Of a stretch of 23,418 nucleotides of DNA, positions 1 to 6,698 are shown one piece after another. Made by a program: the position numbers and the translations under genes. Within the stretch, counting starts at the first letter, position 1. Each line of letters opens with the position of its first letter. The DNA is from JAFNGF01 sp964567045 (lineage in GTDB: Bacteria > Planctomycetota > Phycisphaerae > Sedimentisphaerales > Anaerobacaceae): assembly GCA_964567045.1 (NCBI GenBank), contig CAZMLE010000057.1, positions 1-23,418 on the forward strand. Direction: 5' to 3'. The notes under the pieces are model-generated. The model was not told the DNA's origin. It was given only the letters and a program-made list of their open reading frames with translations, and did no database searches.

Positions 1-853
1 CGTTGCCATCAGGCCGGATCGCAAGCAGGATTTGCTTGGGCCAACTGCTGCTGACGAAAACCAGTCCGGCGTTCTCGCTGTAAACCGGCGTGGCGACGAA
101 TTCCTGCGATGGGCCGTCCACCGTCCAGAGCTGCTTGCCGGTTTCAGGATCGAAACTGGCCACGCAACGGTCGCCGCACTGAATCAATTGAGTGCGGCCG
201 GCCATCTCACGGATCAGCGGGGCGCTGTAGCTGATCCCCTGATGGCTGCGGTTGACGCGCCAGCGTGTTTTTCCATCATGGCGGCTCAGGGCGACCAGAA
301 AGGAATCCCCTTTGCTGTCGCCATCGAGGATGACCTTGTCTTTGAACAGTACCGGCTCGTTGCTGAACCCCCACTCGCCGGTGTGTGTCCCCGGCCGGAC
401 CAGCCAGAGCTGTTTCCCGCTGGCCAGGTCGTGCGCGGCCACGACGATATCGTCACCGACGCGGAAGGCGACGAAGACCCGCTCACCGTCGGTGGCCGGC
501 GTGCCGGAGGCGTGACTGTTTTCTTTGTTGATTTTCTCCAGCGGACCCTGCACGACGGTCTGCTGCCAGAGGATCTTTCCATTGGCACGGTCGAGGCAAA
601 GGAGCACTCGCTCCCGTGTGGCGGGCAGGGCGGTGGCGGTGCACACGCGGTCGCCCCAGACGATTGGTGAGGCGTGTCCCTGGCCGGGGATCTCGGCTTT
701 CCAGACCGCGCCGGCTGGATCCCAGTTGGTGGGGACCTCCTGCTCGATGCAGGTGCCGTCGCCTCGCGGGCCGCGCCAGCCGGGCCAGAATTCGGCTTTG
801 GACGTGGTTGCAGAATTGGCGAGCAGGATGGCGAAGGCAAGAATTCGTTTCAT
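1..853 (-). CDS. Secreted PQQ-like beta-propeller repeat protein (3' end beyond window)
   Basis: The reading frame opens at the minus-strand ATG at 851-853 and stays open for 284 codons to the window edge, so the C-terminus is missing. Residues 1-20 form a signal peptide (basic MKR, hydrophobic core, Ala-rich end), followed by WPGWRGPRGDG, an opening typical of planctomycete PQQ/BamB-like propeller proteins. Repeats of the type 'cLDRANGKILWQ', 'DLASGKQLWLV' and 'DPETGKQLWTVDG' are PQQ-like blades, each with the Trp that closes a blade. Such proteins are exported; many are of unknown role, and the blade motif alone does not prove PQQ binding or dehydrogenase activity. I see no catalytic motif in the visible part. 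The nearest intact upstream gene on this strand is the small exported protein at 1408-1965; co-transcription is not evident. Family call is firm, function unknown. Confidence 0.85.
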   Translation of the reverse strand, partial: MKRILAFAILLANSATTSKAEFWPGWRGPRGDGTCIEQEVPTNWDPAGAVWKAEIPGQGHASPIVWGDRVCTATALPATRERVLLCLDRANGKILWQQTVVQGPLEKINKENSHASGTPATDGERVFVAFRVGDDIVVAAHDLASGKQLWLVRPGTHTGEWGFSNEPVLFKDKVILDGDSKGDSFLVALSRHDGKTRWRVNRSHQGISYSAPLIREMAGRTQLIQCGDRCVASFDPETGKQLWTVDGPSQEFVATPVYSENAGLVFVSSSWPKQILLAIRPDGN

Positions 854-1152
854 GACATCCAGGATTTCCTTTGGGGCGAATGCGCCACAGATCGCAAATA
901 CCGTCGAAGTAAGGACAGAGTGTTCAATATGCTTAATCCCATATGGTACACAAATTCATCGAAGTCGGGATCATACCATCTCCGAAGCTGGTGCTCAAGT
1001 CTTTGGAGACTCAAACTTCGGGATTTTTCTGCGGGCTTTCTGGCCAAGGCTTGTGGAGGGAGGTATATTACCTATGCTCACCCCAGCCAAGGCAAGTGGG
1101 AAGTAAACAGTGCCCTCTCCCATGGCTAAGCTGCGTTTATTCGCAGACTACG
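854..1152. other. Gene-free stretch upstream of the PQQ-repeat gene
   Basis: Presumed control region of the PQQ-repeat gene. A 65-codon minus-strand frame (850-1047) overlaps that gene's start by ATGA, but its composition is not protein-like and I do not call it. A weak short inverted repeat (CTGCG/CGCAG) lies near 1134-1149. No convincing promoter or RNA gene is seen. Confidence 0.4.
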
Positions 1153-1254
1153 TCAGGGCGTCACCGCTGGGCCGTATATCTTGATGTCATCAATCAGGCC
1201 GGACCAGAAACTGCCAGGCTCAAGATTATTGCCTCCCCCAATATCAGGTGCGCC
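1153..1254 (-). pseudogene. C-terminal remnant of a LamG/concanavalin A-like domain protein
   Basis: Read on the minus strand, the frame gives APDIGGGNNLEPG then SFWSGLIDDIKIYGPAVTP and a TGA stop at 1153-1155. The 'GLIDDIKIY...' strand followed by a short tail is the classic C-terminal edge of LamG-type jelly-roll domains, very common in planctomycete secreted proteins. Nothing upstream resembles the rest of such a domain: the frame runs into a palindromic block (1253-1286) and then low-complexity, Pro/Ala-rich translation up to the 3' end of the 1408-1965 gene. I therefore read it as the surviving tail of a deleted gene. The motif is seen directly; decay is inferred. Confidence 0.6.
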
Positions 1255-1286
1255 CCCCTGCTTTCTTGCGAAAGCAAGAAGGGGGG
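1253..1286. repeat. GC-rich palindrome with GAAA loop
   Basis: The arms CCCCCC plus TTCTTGC (4-nt bulge between them) pair with GCAAGAAGGGGGG around a GAAA loop, a 13-bp stem. It sits exactly where the LamG remnant loses similarity. No T-run follows on either strand, so it is not a standard intrinsic terminator; a dispersed palindromic element is likelier. Confidence 0.6.
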
Positions 1287-1407
1287 TCAGGGCGGGCCGG
1301 TGAGTTGTCGCTTGGTGACATGGTGGCGCCCCAGAAAAGCAGCCGGGCGAGGCCGGCGAGGGCCTCGCCGCGACTGTAGTAGTGCTGCATGACGCACAAA
1401 GGTGCTG

Positions 1408-1965
1408 TCACTCGGCCTTGATGCGGACGCCGTGGGTCGCGTCTCCTCTCTCAATAGGTCCCTCATGGTACCCGTCGGGACCGAACCACTCCTGGGTTGA
1501 CGACGTACTATTGTAGGTGTCGCCGTCCGGCTCGATCACCACGGTTTCCCTCAATATGACTTTCCACAATGCTGCCGGCTCCACCGTACAATCGGTACAA
1601 AACCATATCGCTGTGAAGACGAACTCTCGAGGTCCCTCTCTGGTCCACGCTCCATGAGATGGCGTGAAGAGCACACCTGGAATGGCGGGCTGGGAGCCAA
1701 TTACCTCGCCACTGGCGGTATAGGTCTGGAGGGCTTCGAACGGGGGCGGCCCGTCAGGAATGCCAAGTGTGACAGTTACCAGCCAGGAGCCTTGCAATCG
1801 GGCCCATACCGGCCATAGGGGCGTGTTATTGATGTTGGCCTGACTGGATTGGGCCTGTGGCATCACGGCCAGGCACAGGATCGCCAAGGCAGGAATCAAG
1901 GCCAGCCAGGCGGCTCTCCTTTTCCACACAGGCAACAACGGCTGGTTCGTAATTGAGCTTTTCAT
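1408..1965 (-). CDS. Small exported protein of unknown function (calycin-like?)
   Basis: 185 aa. The start at 1965 is supported by an AAAGGG ribosome site about 9 nt upstream. Residues 15-42 are a strong signal peptide (KRRAAW, then a long hydrophobic run ending AQSSQA). The mature ~140 residues begin LWPVWARLQGSWLVTVTL and contain GPPPFEALQTYTASGEVI, SHGAWTREGPREFVFTAIWF and a hydrophilic C-terminus. Alternating beta-strand pattern, the early 'GSW' and the 'HGAW...FVFT' segment recall small lipocalin-like single-domain proteins, but I cannot name a family with certainty. A pair FCTDC (two Cys, two residues between) could form a disulfide. It lies downstream of the WD40 kinase and carries its own copy of the same promoter motif (2036-2065), suggesting it is a second target of the ECF sigma factor rather than a read-through gene. 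Confidence 0.7.
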   Translation of the reverse strand: MKSSITNQPLLPVWKRRAAWLALIPALAILCLAVMPQAQSSQANINNTPLWPVWARLQGSWLVTVTLGIPDGPPPFEALQTYTASGEVIGSQPAIPGVLFTPSHGAWTREGPREFVFTAIWFCTDCTVEPAALWKVILRETVVIEPDGDTYNSTSSTQEWFGPDGYHEGPIERGDATHGVRIKAE

Positions 1966-2035
1966 AACTTACCCTTTCATTCTTAATGGTTTCGTTTACA
2001 GAAGCTTCATCCACGCGGATGCCTTCTACTGCTTC

Positions 2036-2065
2036 CTATGACAAACGCGCAGAAAGGTTACACGG
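2036..2065 (-). promoter_or_regulatory. Putative ECF-sigma promoter of the small exported gene
   Basis: On the minus strand: CCGTGTAACCTTT, 10 nt, then GTCATAG. The core GTAACC-N13-GTCATAG matches the element upstream of the kinase gene (5358-5387) in sequence and exact spacing. A GTAAC-type -35 and a short -10 fit ECF promoters in general. Predicted leader to the ATG at 1965 is about 60 nt. Confidence 0.6.
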
Positions 2066-2118
2066 ATTTTTGACTCAGTTGGTGAACTGTCAGAAAATGT
2101 CGTTTGCCAGAACGGTAA

Positions 2119-2165
2119 GGTGGGCTTTAGCCCACCGATTCAATCACGGTGGGCCAAGTCCCACC
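2119..2165. repeat. Paired GGTGGGC palindromes overlapping the kinase 3' end
   Basis: Two 18-nt imperfect palindromes, GGTGGGCTTTAGCCCACC (2119-2136) and GGTGGGCCAAGTCCCACC (2148-2165), are 11 nt apart. The first has a 7-bp stem. The second lies inside the kinase reading frame and encodes its last residues (VGLGPP); the TGA stop (2144-2146) lies in the spacer. This has the form of a REP-like intergenic element that has captured the stop codon. It may also help 3' end formation. Confidence 0.65.
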
Positions 2166-5100
2166 CTACGGCTGGTGTCGATCTCCTCCGGTGATGCCGC
2201 TGGCCAAAGCCGCACTTGGCCAATGGCGCAGGTGGCCATCAGACTCCCATCCCGGCTAAACGCGACTCCTACAATCGGGCCTTGGTGACCTCGCAGCGTG
2301 AGCGCCAGTTGCAGCGTGGGGAGATTCCAGAGCTTGAGCGTGCCGTCCCAACTGGCCGAAGCCAGGGTTTTATTGTCGTGACTGAACGCCACGCAATGAA
2401 CAACCATCGTGTGTTCTCTGAAACTCTTGATGATCCGACGGCGAGCAACGTCGTAAAGGACCACACTGCCGTCATCGCTGCCGGAGGCGAGGAGAGTGCC
2501 GTCACTCGAAAACGCCACGGATTTAACCAGGCTGCCGTGTTCCCTGGGTAAGGCCGATAGCTGCCGAGTCCCGAGATCCCCAAGGCCGACCCTGCCATCC
2601 GAGTAACCCACCGCCACCTGCGCTCGGGTAGGGGAGAACACCACGGAAGAGATTCCGCGCGTGTCGCCCGTTAGCCCACTGATTCTCTGTACCGAGGCCA
2701 TATCCCAAAACGCCAAGCCGTCTCCCGCTGCGGCCAAGGTGTTGCCGTCTGCCGAGAAGGCTACCGAGAGTACCGGGAACTCGTTCGTCAGCGTGCCGAC
2801 CTCTTTCAGCGTCGAGAGGTCCCACAGCTTCACAGTGTGATCGTGGCTGCCGCTTGCCAGAGTCCTCCCGTTCGGTGAAAACGCGGCGCACCGGGCCGCC
2901 TCGGTGTGGCCAGTAAGGTCCTTGAGGAACCGCCGGGAGGGAATATCCCATAACTTCACCAAGCCCGCCCCATAGTCCACCGAGGCAAGTGTCTTGCTGT
3001 CGGGTGAGAAGGCTACGGCTTCAACCCACGTTGTGTGCCCCTGCAGGGTATTCGCGTCGCTCGGAAGGTCCATGTTCCAGAGCTTCACGCTTTGATCCAG
3101 CCCGCCGGAGACCAACGTTTTGCCATTCCGTGCGAAAGCGACCCATTCAACAGGTGCTCGGTGGCCGCGAAGGATCGTCACCTGCCGTTCTGTCGTCACG
3201 TCCCAGATTCTGATTGTGTTATCCGTACCGCCTGTCGCCAGGAGTCTGCCATCCGGGGCGAACGCTACGGATTCAATGGGGCCTTGATGACCGGTCAGCT
3301 TAGATCTCTTCGGCCGGGCGGTGAAATCCCAGAGGAGGACGATGCCATCATTACCGACCGTGGCCAGCGGACAGGCCGTGTGAGCGAAGTTGTATTCCTC
3401 AATTCCTTTGCCCGTTGCAGCGTCGCACAACTCCAGATGGGGGCGGCCGCCAAGGCAGGCCAGCATCGTCCCGTCGCGTGTGAACGCCACATCCAGAACC
3501 CCGTAATGGTGTGCCATAGGAGGAGTGTCGGTTGGTCTTTGCGACGCGATATCCCAAAGCCGCACGGTCCCGTCCCAACCGGCCGAAGCCAGTCTCTTTC
3601 CGTCGGGAGAGAACGCGATTGACTGGATCTCCGCGGTGTGCCCCTGGAACGTCGCGACCAACTCCTTCGTCGCAAGGTTCCACAGCTTGATCATGCTGTT
3701 TCCGCCAGCAACCTTGGGATATTGGCCGGACTTGAAAGCGCGGCTCAAGTTCGATCGGCTCATCGCTTCGTCCGGACTCACCGCCACCGCGAGCACATTC
3801 GTGGCGGTGGGGGAAAATGCCAAAGCTGTGATCCACCGCCCTGGATCTGACAACACGTCCACCACCCTGCGACCCGCGACGTCCAGGAACGTTACCGTCT
3901 TGCCGCTTCCCACGGCCAACAAGCTACAATCCGGAGAAAAGGCTGCGCAGCGAACCTCATGGGTGAAGCCGGTGAACGAATACTGACTTTCGTCCTGGCA
4001 GAGCTTCCAGAGATAGCGCCACTCGAACCCGCGCAAGTCTTCCTGACCTGCTTGCGGCAAATGTGCCCGGAGCAGCGCCTGGGCGCGAGCGAGGTTTCCT
4101 TCCTCCCACGCTTGCTGAGCCAGTTTCATGTCGGCGGCGTAGAGGCTGGCATCAGCTATCACGCGGTTTTTCTCAGACTGCGTCCACTGCCAGAGCACCC
4201 CGGCAAAGCCGGCCAGAAAAACTAATGCGACCGCAGCGGTCAGCGTGGCCACGACCGGGTTGCGCCGGCACCAGCGCCAGAGCTTTTCCGGACGGCCGAC
4301 CGGCCGGGCCAGAATCGGTTTGCGGTTGAGAAAACGACCGAGATCGTCCGCCAGCGCCTGCGCCGTCGCGTAGCGTTTGTCCGCCTCCTTCTCCAGGCAC
4401 TTCAGGCACATCGTAGCAAGGTCGCGCGGCACACCGGGATTCAGCAACTGCGGCGATAGCGGCTCATTGTTCTGAACCTGATACAGCGTTTTGGCCACCG
4501 TGTCGGCCAGAAACGGCGCCCGCCCCGTGAGCAGATGGTACAGAATCCCGCCAAGCGAATAGACGTCGCTGCGTTTGCCGACCTGGCCGCGCCGGGCCGC
4601 AGCCTGCTCCGGTGCCATGTAATTGGGCGAGCCCAGCACCTGCCCGCTCAACGTCAAATCGGTCTCTTTTTCCAACCGCTTGGCCAGCCCAAAGTCCGTC
4701 ACCTTCGGCTGGTCGAACTCGTCGATCAGCACGTTCGACGGTTTGAGGTCCCGATGCAGAATCCCCCGCTCGTGCGCGTACTGAATCGCCTCGGCGATGG
4801 TCTTCACATAGCCCGCTGCGCGGCGCGCCGGCAGCGGCCTGTCCTGCACGATGTCCGCTAAGCTGCGACCAGCCACGTAATCCATCGCGAAGAAATGCTG
4901 GCCCTCCCGAAACCCGACCTCGTGGATGGCCACAATATTGGGATGCTGCAGGCTGGCCGCCGCGGCGGCTTCGGTGCGGAACCGCTGCACGAAATCTGGG
5001 CTCGCCAGCGGCCCGAACAACAGCATCTTCACCGCGACGATCCGGTCCAGGCTCACCTGCCGTGCTCTATAGACGATGCCCATCCCGCCGTGAGCGATCT

Positions 5101-5311
5101 CTTCCAACAACTCGTAGTCGCCGAACGAACGGGGAAACGGAGTTTCGATCGGTCCGCCGATGGCGGATCCGGCGGGGTCAACAGCCGAGAGCTGGAAGCT
5201 ATCAGGGATAGACTCCAAGCCGGTTTCCAGCAGGCAGCCCGGACAAAGCTGTTCGGCGCCCACATCCGCCAATTCCGCCCCACATTTCCCGCAGACGCGC
5301 TTGCTGGCCAT
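2144..5311 (-). CDS. Membrane Ser/Thr protein kinase with C-terminal WD40 double propeller
   Basis: 1055 aa; start supported by AGGAAG 7-12 nt upstream. Order: zinc ribbon (C7, C10, C23, C26); Hanks-type kinase ~66-327 with Gly loop HGGMGIVY, K95, HRDLKPSN (D188), DFG (D206) and APE (233-235), so all catalytic residues are present; a juxtamembrane basic stretch; one TM helix ~353-374; then ~600 residues of WD40 repeats. I count 14 repeat units ending in 'LWD/LWN' or a variant, which would fit two seven-bladed propellers. Unit 5 (FAHTACPLATVGNDG) is shortened by about ten residues and unit 2 carries an insertion. Topology implies a cytoplasmic kinase and an extracytoplasmic propeller. The ECF sigma gene lies 126 nt upstream, a pairing repeatedly noted in planctomycetes, so the kinase probably acts in the same signalling route. 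The last six residues come from a palindromic repeat. Confidence 0.95.
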   Translation of the reverse strand: MASKRVCGKCGAELADVGAEQLCPGCLLETGLESIPDSFQLSAVDPAGSAIGGPIETPFPRSFGDYELLEEIAHGGMGIVYRARQVSLDRIVAVKMLLFGPLASPDFVQRFRTEAAAAASLQHPNIVAIHEVGFREGQHFFAMDYVAGRSLADIVQDRPLPARRAAGYVKTIAEAIQYAHERGILHRDLKPSNVLIDEFDQPKVTDFGLAKRLEKETDLTLSGQVLGSPNYMAPEQAAARRGQVGKRSDVYSLGGILYHLLTGRAPFLADTVAKTLYQVQNNEPLSPQLLNPGVPRDLATMCLKCLEKEADKRYATAQALADDLGRFLNRKPILARPVGRPEKLWRWCRRNPVVATLTAAVALVFLAGFAGVLWQWTQSEKNRVIADASLYAADMKLAQQAWEEGNLARAQALLRAHLPQAGQEDLRGFEWRYLWKLCQDESQYSFTGFTHEVRCAAFSPDCSLLAVGSGKTVTFLDVAGRRVVDVLSDPGRWITALAFSPTATNVLAVAVSPDEAMSRSNLSRAFKSGQYPKVAGGNSMIKLWNLATKELVATFQGHTAEIQSIAFSPDGKRLASAGWDGTVRLWDIASQRPTDTPPMAHHYGVLDVAFTRDGTMLACLGGRPHLELCDAATGKGIEEYNFAHTACPLATVGNDGIVLLWDFTARPKRSKLTGHQGPIESVAFAPDGRLLATGGTDNTIRIWDVTTERQVTILRGHRAPVEWVAFARNGKTLVSGGLDQSVKLWNMDLPSDANTLQGHTTWVEAVAFSPDSKTLASVDYGAGLVKLWDIPSRRFLKDLTGHTEAARCAAFSPNGRTLASGSHDHTVKLWDLSTLKEVGTLTNEFPVLSVAFSADGNTLAAAGDGLAFWDMASVQRISGLTGDTRGISSVVFSPTRAQVAVGYSDGRVGLGDLGTRQLSALPREHGSLVKSVAFSSDGTLLASGSDDGSVVLYDVARRRIIKSFREHTMVVHCVAFSHDNKTLASASWDGTLKLWNLPTLQLALTLRGHQGPIVGVAFSRDGSLMATCAIGQVRLWPAASPEEIDTSRRVGLGPP

Positions 5312-5357
5312 ATCTGTCTTCCTGCTTCGAGCTTCGCCCTCACCGGTACTATCTATT

Positions 5358-5387
5358 CTATGTCAGAACCGGCAAAAGGTTACACGG
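5358..5387 (-). promoter_or_regulatory. Putative ECF-sigma promoter of the kinase gene
   Basis: Minus-strand CCGTGTAACCTTT, 10 nt, then GACATAG. It is the twin of 2036-2065 (13 identical bases in the upstream box, 6 of 7 in the downstream box, same 13-nt distance from GTAACC). It would place the transcript start about 40 nt before the kinase ATG, in the gap after the sigma gene, so the kinase can be expressed independently of the sigma gene promoter. Confidence 0.6.
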
Positions 5388-5437
5388 TATCCGACTTGTC
5401 GGACGAGTCCGAACGCGAGAGCACGCTGCCGTCCGTG

Positions 5438-6187
5438 TCAGCCCCGGATCACTGCAATCAAATGTCGCATCTCTTCGTCGGTTTCCTCGCCGGTAGCCAC
5501 CGTGTGCGCCACCTCCTCGCGCAGCAGGTCACGCAGACGCCGGCGCAACCGATGTACGGTTACCTTCACAGCGCCTCCGGTCATGCCCAGGCGTTCTGCC
5601 ATCTCGGCGTAGCCTGTCTGGCGAGCTTCTCCCCACAGGTACTCTTTCAGTTGGGCAAAGACTCGTTGCCTGCCGGCGGCTGATTGCTCATCGGCGAGGC
5701 GGGCCAATACCGTCTCCAGCAGGGTTAGGGCCCAGCGCCGGTCATAGACCTTCTCCGGTGTCACTGGATCCGCCGGCTCCGACCGATAGCGTTCCTCCGC
5801 GGTCTGACTGTCCCAGGAAATGATGGTTTGCCTGCCGCCGCGTTTCAGCCGTCGAGCTTGTCGCCGCTGCTCCGAGAGGAAGTTCTTCACACACGCCAGC
5901 AGAAAACTGCGAAACCGTCCAAGCATCGGGTCCGCTCGCCCAAAGTACTCTTTCGCCAGGAACCGCGCAAAGAACTCCTGGGTCAGGTCCTCCGCATCAT
6001 GGGCTTCGTGACCCTGTCGTCGTACGAAGGTGTAAATAGGATACCAATACGTGCGGCACAGTTGCGCTAGCGCAGCGGCAGCCTGGGCCGAGTCGCTTTT
6101 CCCCGCTGCCATCACCACGCTCCAATGGGTGGTAGCAAACCGGCCTGCGCCAGGTACTGAAGAGTTCTTTGTTGCGTTATCCGACAT
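5438..6187 (-). CDS. ECF-type RNA polymerase sigma factor (planctomycete 'TTHW' group)
   Basis: 249 aa. It starts with FATTHWSVV (17-25), the signature opening of a sigma-70-like ECF group expanded in Planctomycetes and Verrucomicrobia. Region 2 spans ~40-115 with the core-binding DAEDLTQEFFARFL (64-77) and an Arg-rich DNA-contacting stretch RFRSFLLACVKNFL (91-104). Region 4 spans ~150-225 with an HTH in YAEMAERLGMTGGAVKVTVH (193-212). There is an acidic C-terminal tail of ~25 residues (ATGEETDEEM). No anti-sigma gene is adjacent; instead the Ser/Thr kinase follows, suggesting control by phosphorylation (inference). Its own promoter is of the housekeeping type (6234-6263), unlike the shared motif found before its presumed targets, so it does not appear to be autoregulated through that motif. 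Confidence 0.93.
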   Translation of the reverse strand: MSDNATKNSSVPGAGRFATTHWSVVMAAGKSDSAQAAAALAQLCRTYWYPIYTFVRRQGHEAHDAEDLTQEFFARFLAKEYFGRADPMLGRFRSFLLACVKNFLSEQRRQARRLKRGGRQTIISWDSQTAEERYRSEPADPVTPEKVYDRRWALTLLETVLARLADEQSAAGRQRVFAQLKEYLWGEARQTGYAEMAERLGMTGGAVKVTVHRLRRRLRDLLREEVAHTVATGEETDEEMRHLIAVIRG

Positions 6188-6233
6188 TTTTCACTAAGTT
6201 CCCCCCGGCCACAATGTCGTGATTCCCACCCAC

Positions 6234-6263
6234 ATTATACGCAGATTGGTTTGGCAGTGCCAA
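6234..6263 (-). promoter_or_regulatory. Sigma-70-type promoter of the ECF sigma gene
   Basis: On the minus strand TTGGCA (6258-6263), an 18-nt spacer and a perfect TATAAT (6234-6239). The predicted start point leaves a leader of about 40 nt before the sigma ATG at 6187. Position and match are good; activity is inferred. Confidence 0.6.
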
Positions 6264-6293
6264 CCCTTTTGAGGGTATCCCCGGCGCATACTT

Positions 6294-6335
6294 ACGAGGG
6301 ACGACCGACGAGCGACGAGGGACGAGCGACGACAG
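6294..6335. repeat. Six tandem ACGANNG heptamers
   Basis: Contiguous units ACGAGGG, ACGACCG, ACGAGCG, ACGAGGG, ACGAGCG, ACGACAG. They lie about 30 nt upstream of the sigma gene's -35 box and could be a simple slippage repeat or a binding-site array. No function is shown. Confidence 0.7.
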
Positions 6336-6414
6336 TATGCCCAACGCGCCGGCGAGGTCAGGGAAGAAATAACTGTTTCGATATGAGCCCGAAACGCCCT
6401 AGGGGCTATCCGGG

Positions 6415-6531
6415 CATCAGGTTATCAGGTAGTGGACATCAGGTTATCAGGACATCAGGTAACCGCGCTGAAGGGGCGTTAGTTTTTCCTGATGTCCTGA
6501 TTACTGGTACCCTGCAACCTGGTTACCTGAT
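6415..6531. repeat. Cluster of direct and inverted ATCAGG repeats
   Basis: CATCAGGTTATCAGG occurs twice (6415-6429, 6437-6451). ATCAGGACATCAGG (6446-6459) has a perfect inverted copy at 6488-6501 with a 28-nt loop. ATCAGGTAACC (6454-6464) is inverted at 6521-6531. The result can fold into nested stem-loops. It fills the middle of the divergent junction; no coding frame is convincing here. Confidence 0.7.
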
Positions 6532-6628
6532 ATTCTGATCGCCTCCCGGAAGCTGCGTATCCGGCGTGTGGTGGTCGTCATCATAGAATAGGCAAATACA
6601 TGTTAGCTGTTGCTCTTATGGCAACAAA

Positions 6629-6658
6629 ATTGTAATTTTTCTACATTATGTCTACAAT
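6629..6658. promoter_or_regulatory. Dyad in the activator gene's own control region
   Basis: ATTGTA (6629-6634) and TACAAT (6653-6658) flank the small palindrome ACATTATGT (6643-6651). The CTACAT...TGT core resembles the two dyads upstream of the sigma-54 promoter at 8236-8279. Lying 40-70 nt before the activator's ATG, it may mediate autoregulation. No convincing -35/-10 pair was identified in this A/T-rich stretch. Confidence 0.35.
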
Positions 6659-6698
6659 TCTGTTATCATATTAAAGGTGCTCTTATGAAAGGAACGCT

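Noticed and set aside
286..840. 184-codon minus-strand frame within the PQQ gene
   Set aside because: Pro/Ser/Arg-rich off-frame translation; the PQQ-repeat frame covers the same DNA with a signal peptide and blade motifs.
928..951. A third ECF-like promoter upstream of the PQQ gene (GTGTACC on the minus strand)
   Set aside because: One base is missing from the GTGTAACC box and the downstream box is poor; too weak next to the two near-identical elements.
850..1047. 65-codon minus-strand frame overlapping the PQQ gene start by ATGA
   Set aside because: Composition does not look like a conserved protein, no ribosome site was recognised, and the position fits an upstream control region better.
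1244..1390. 48-codon minus-strand frame across the palindrome (MQHYYSRGEALAG...)
   Set aside because: Runs through palindromic and low-complexity DNA in a different frame from the LamG tail; no family resemblance I can support.
3035..3622. Long plus-strand frame inside the kinase gene
   Set aside because: It is the antisense shadow of the WD40 repeats; the minus-strand frame has clear domains throughout.
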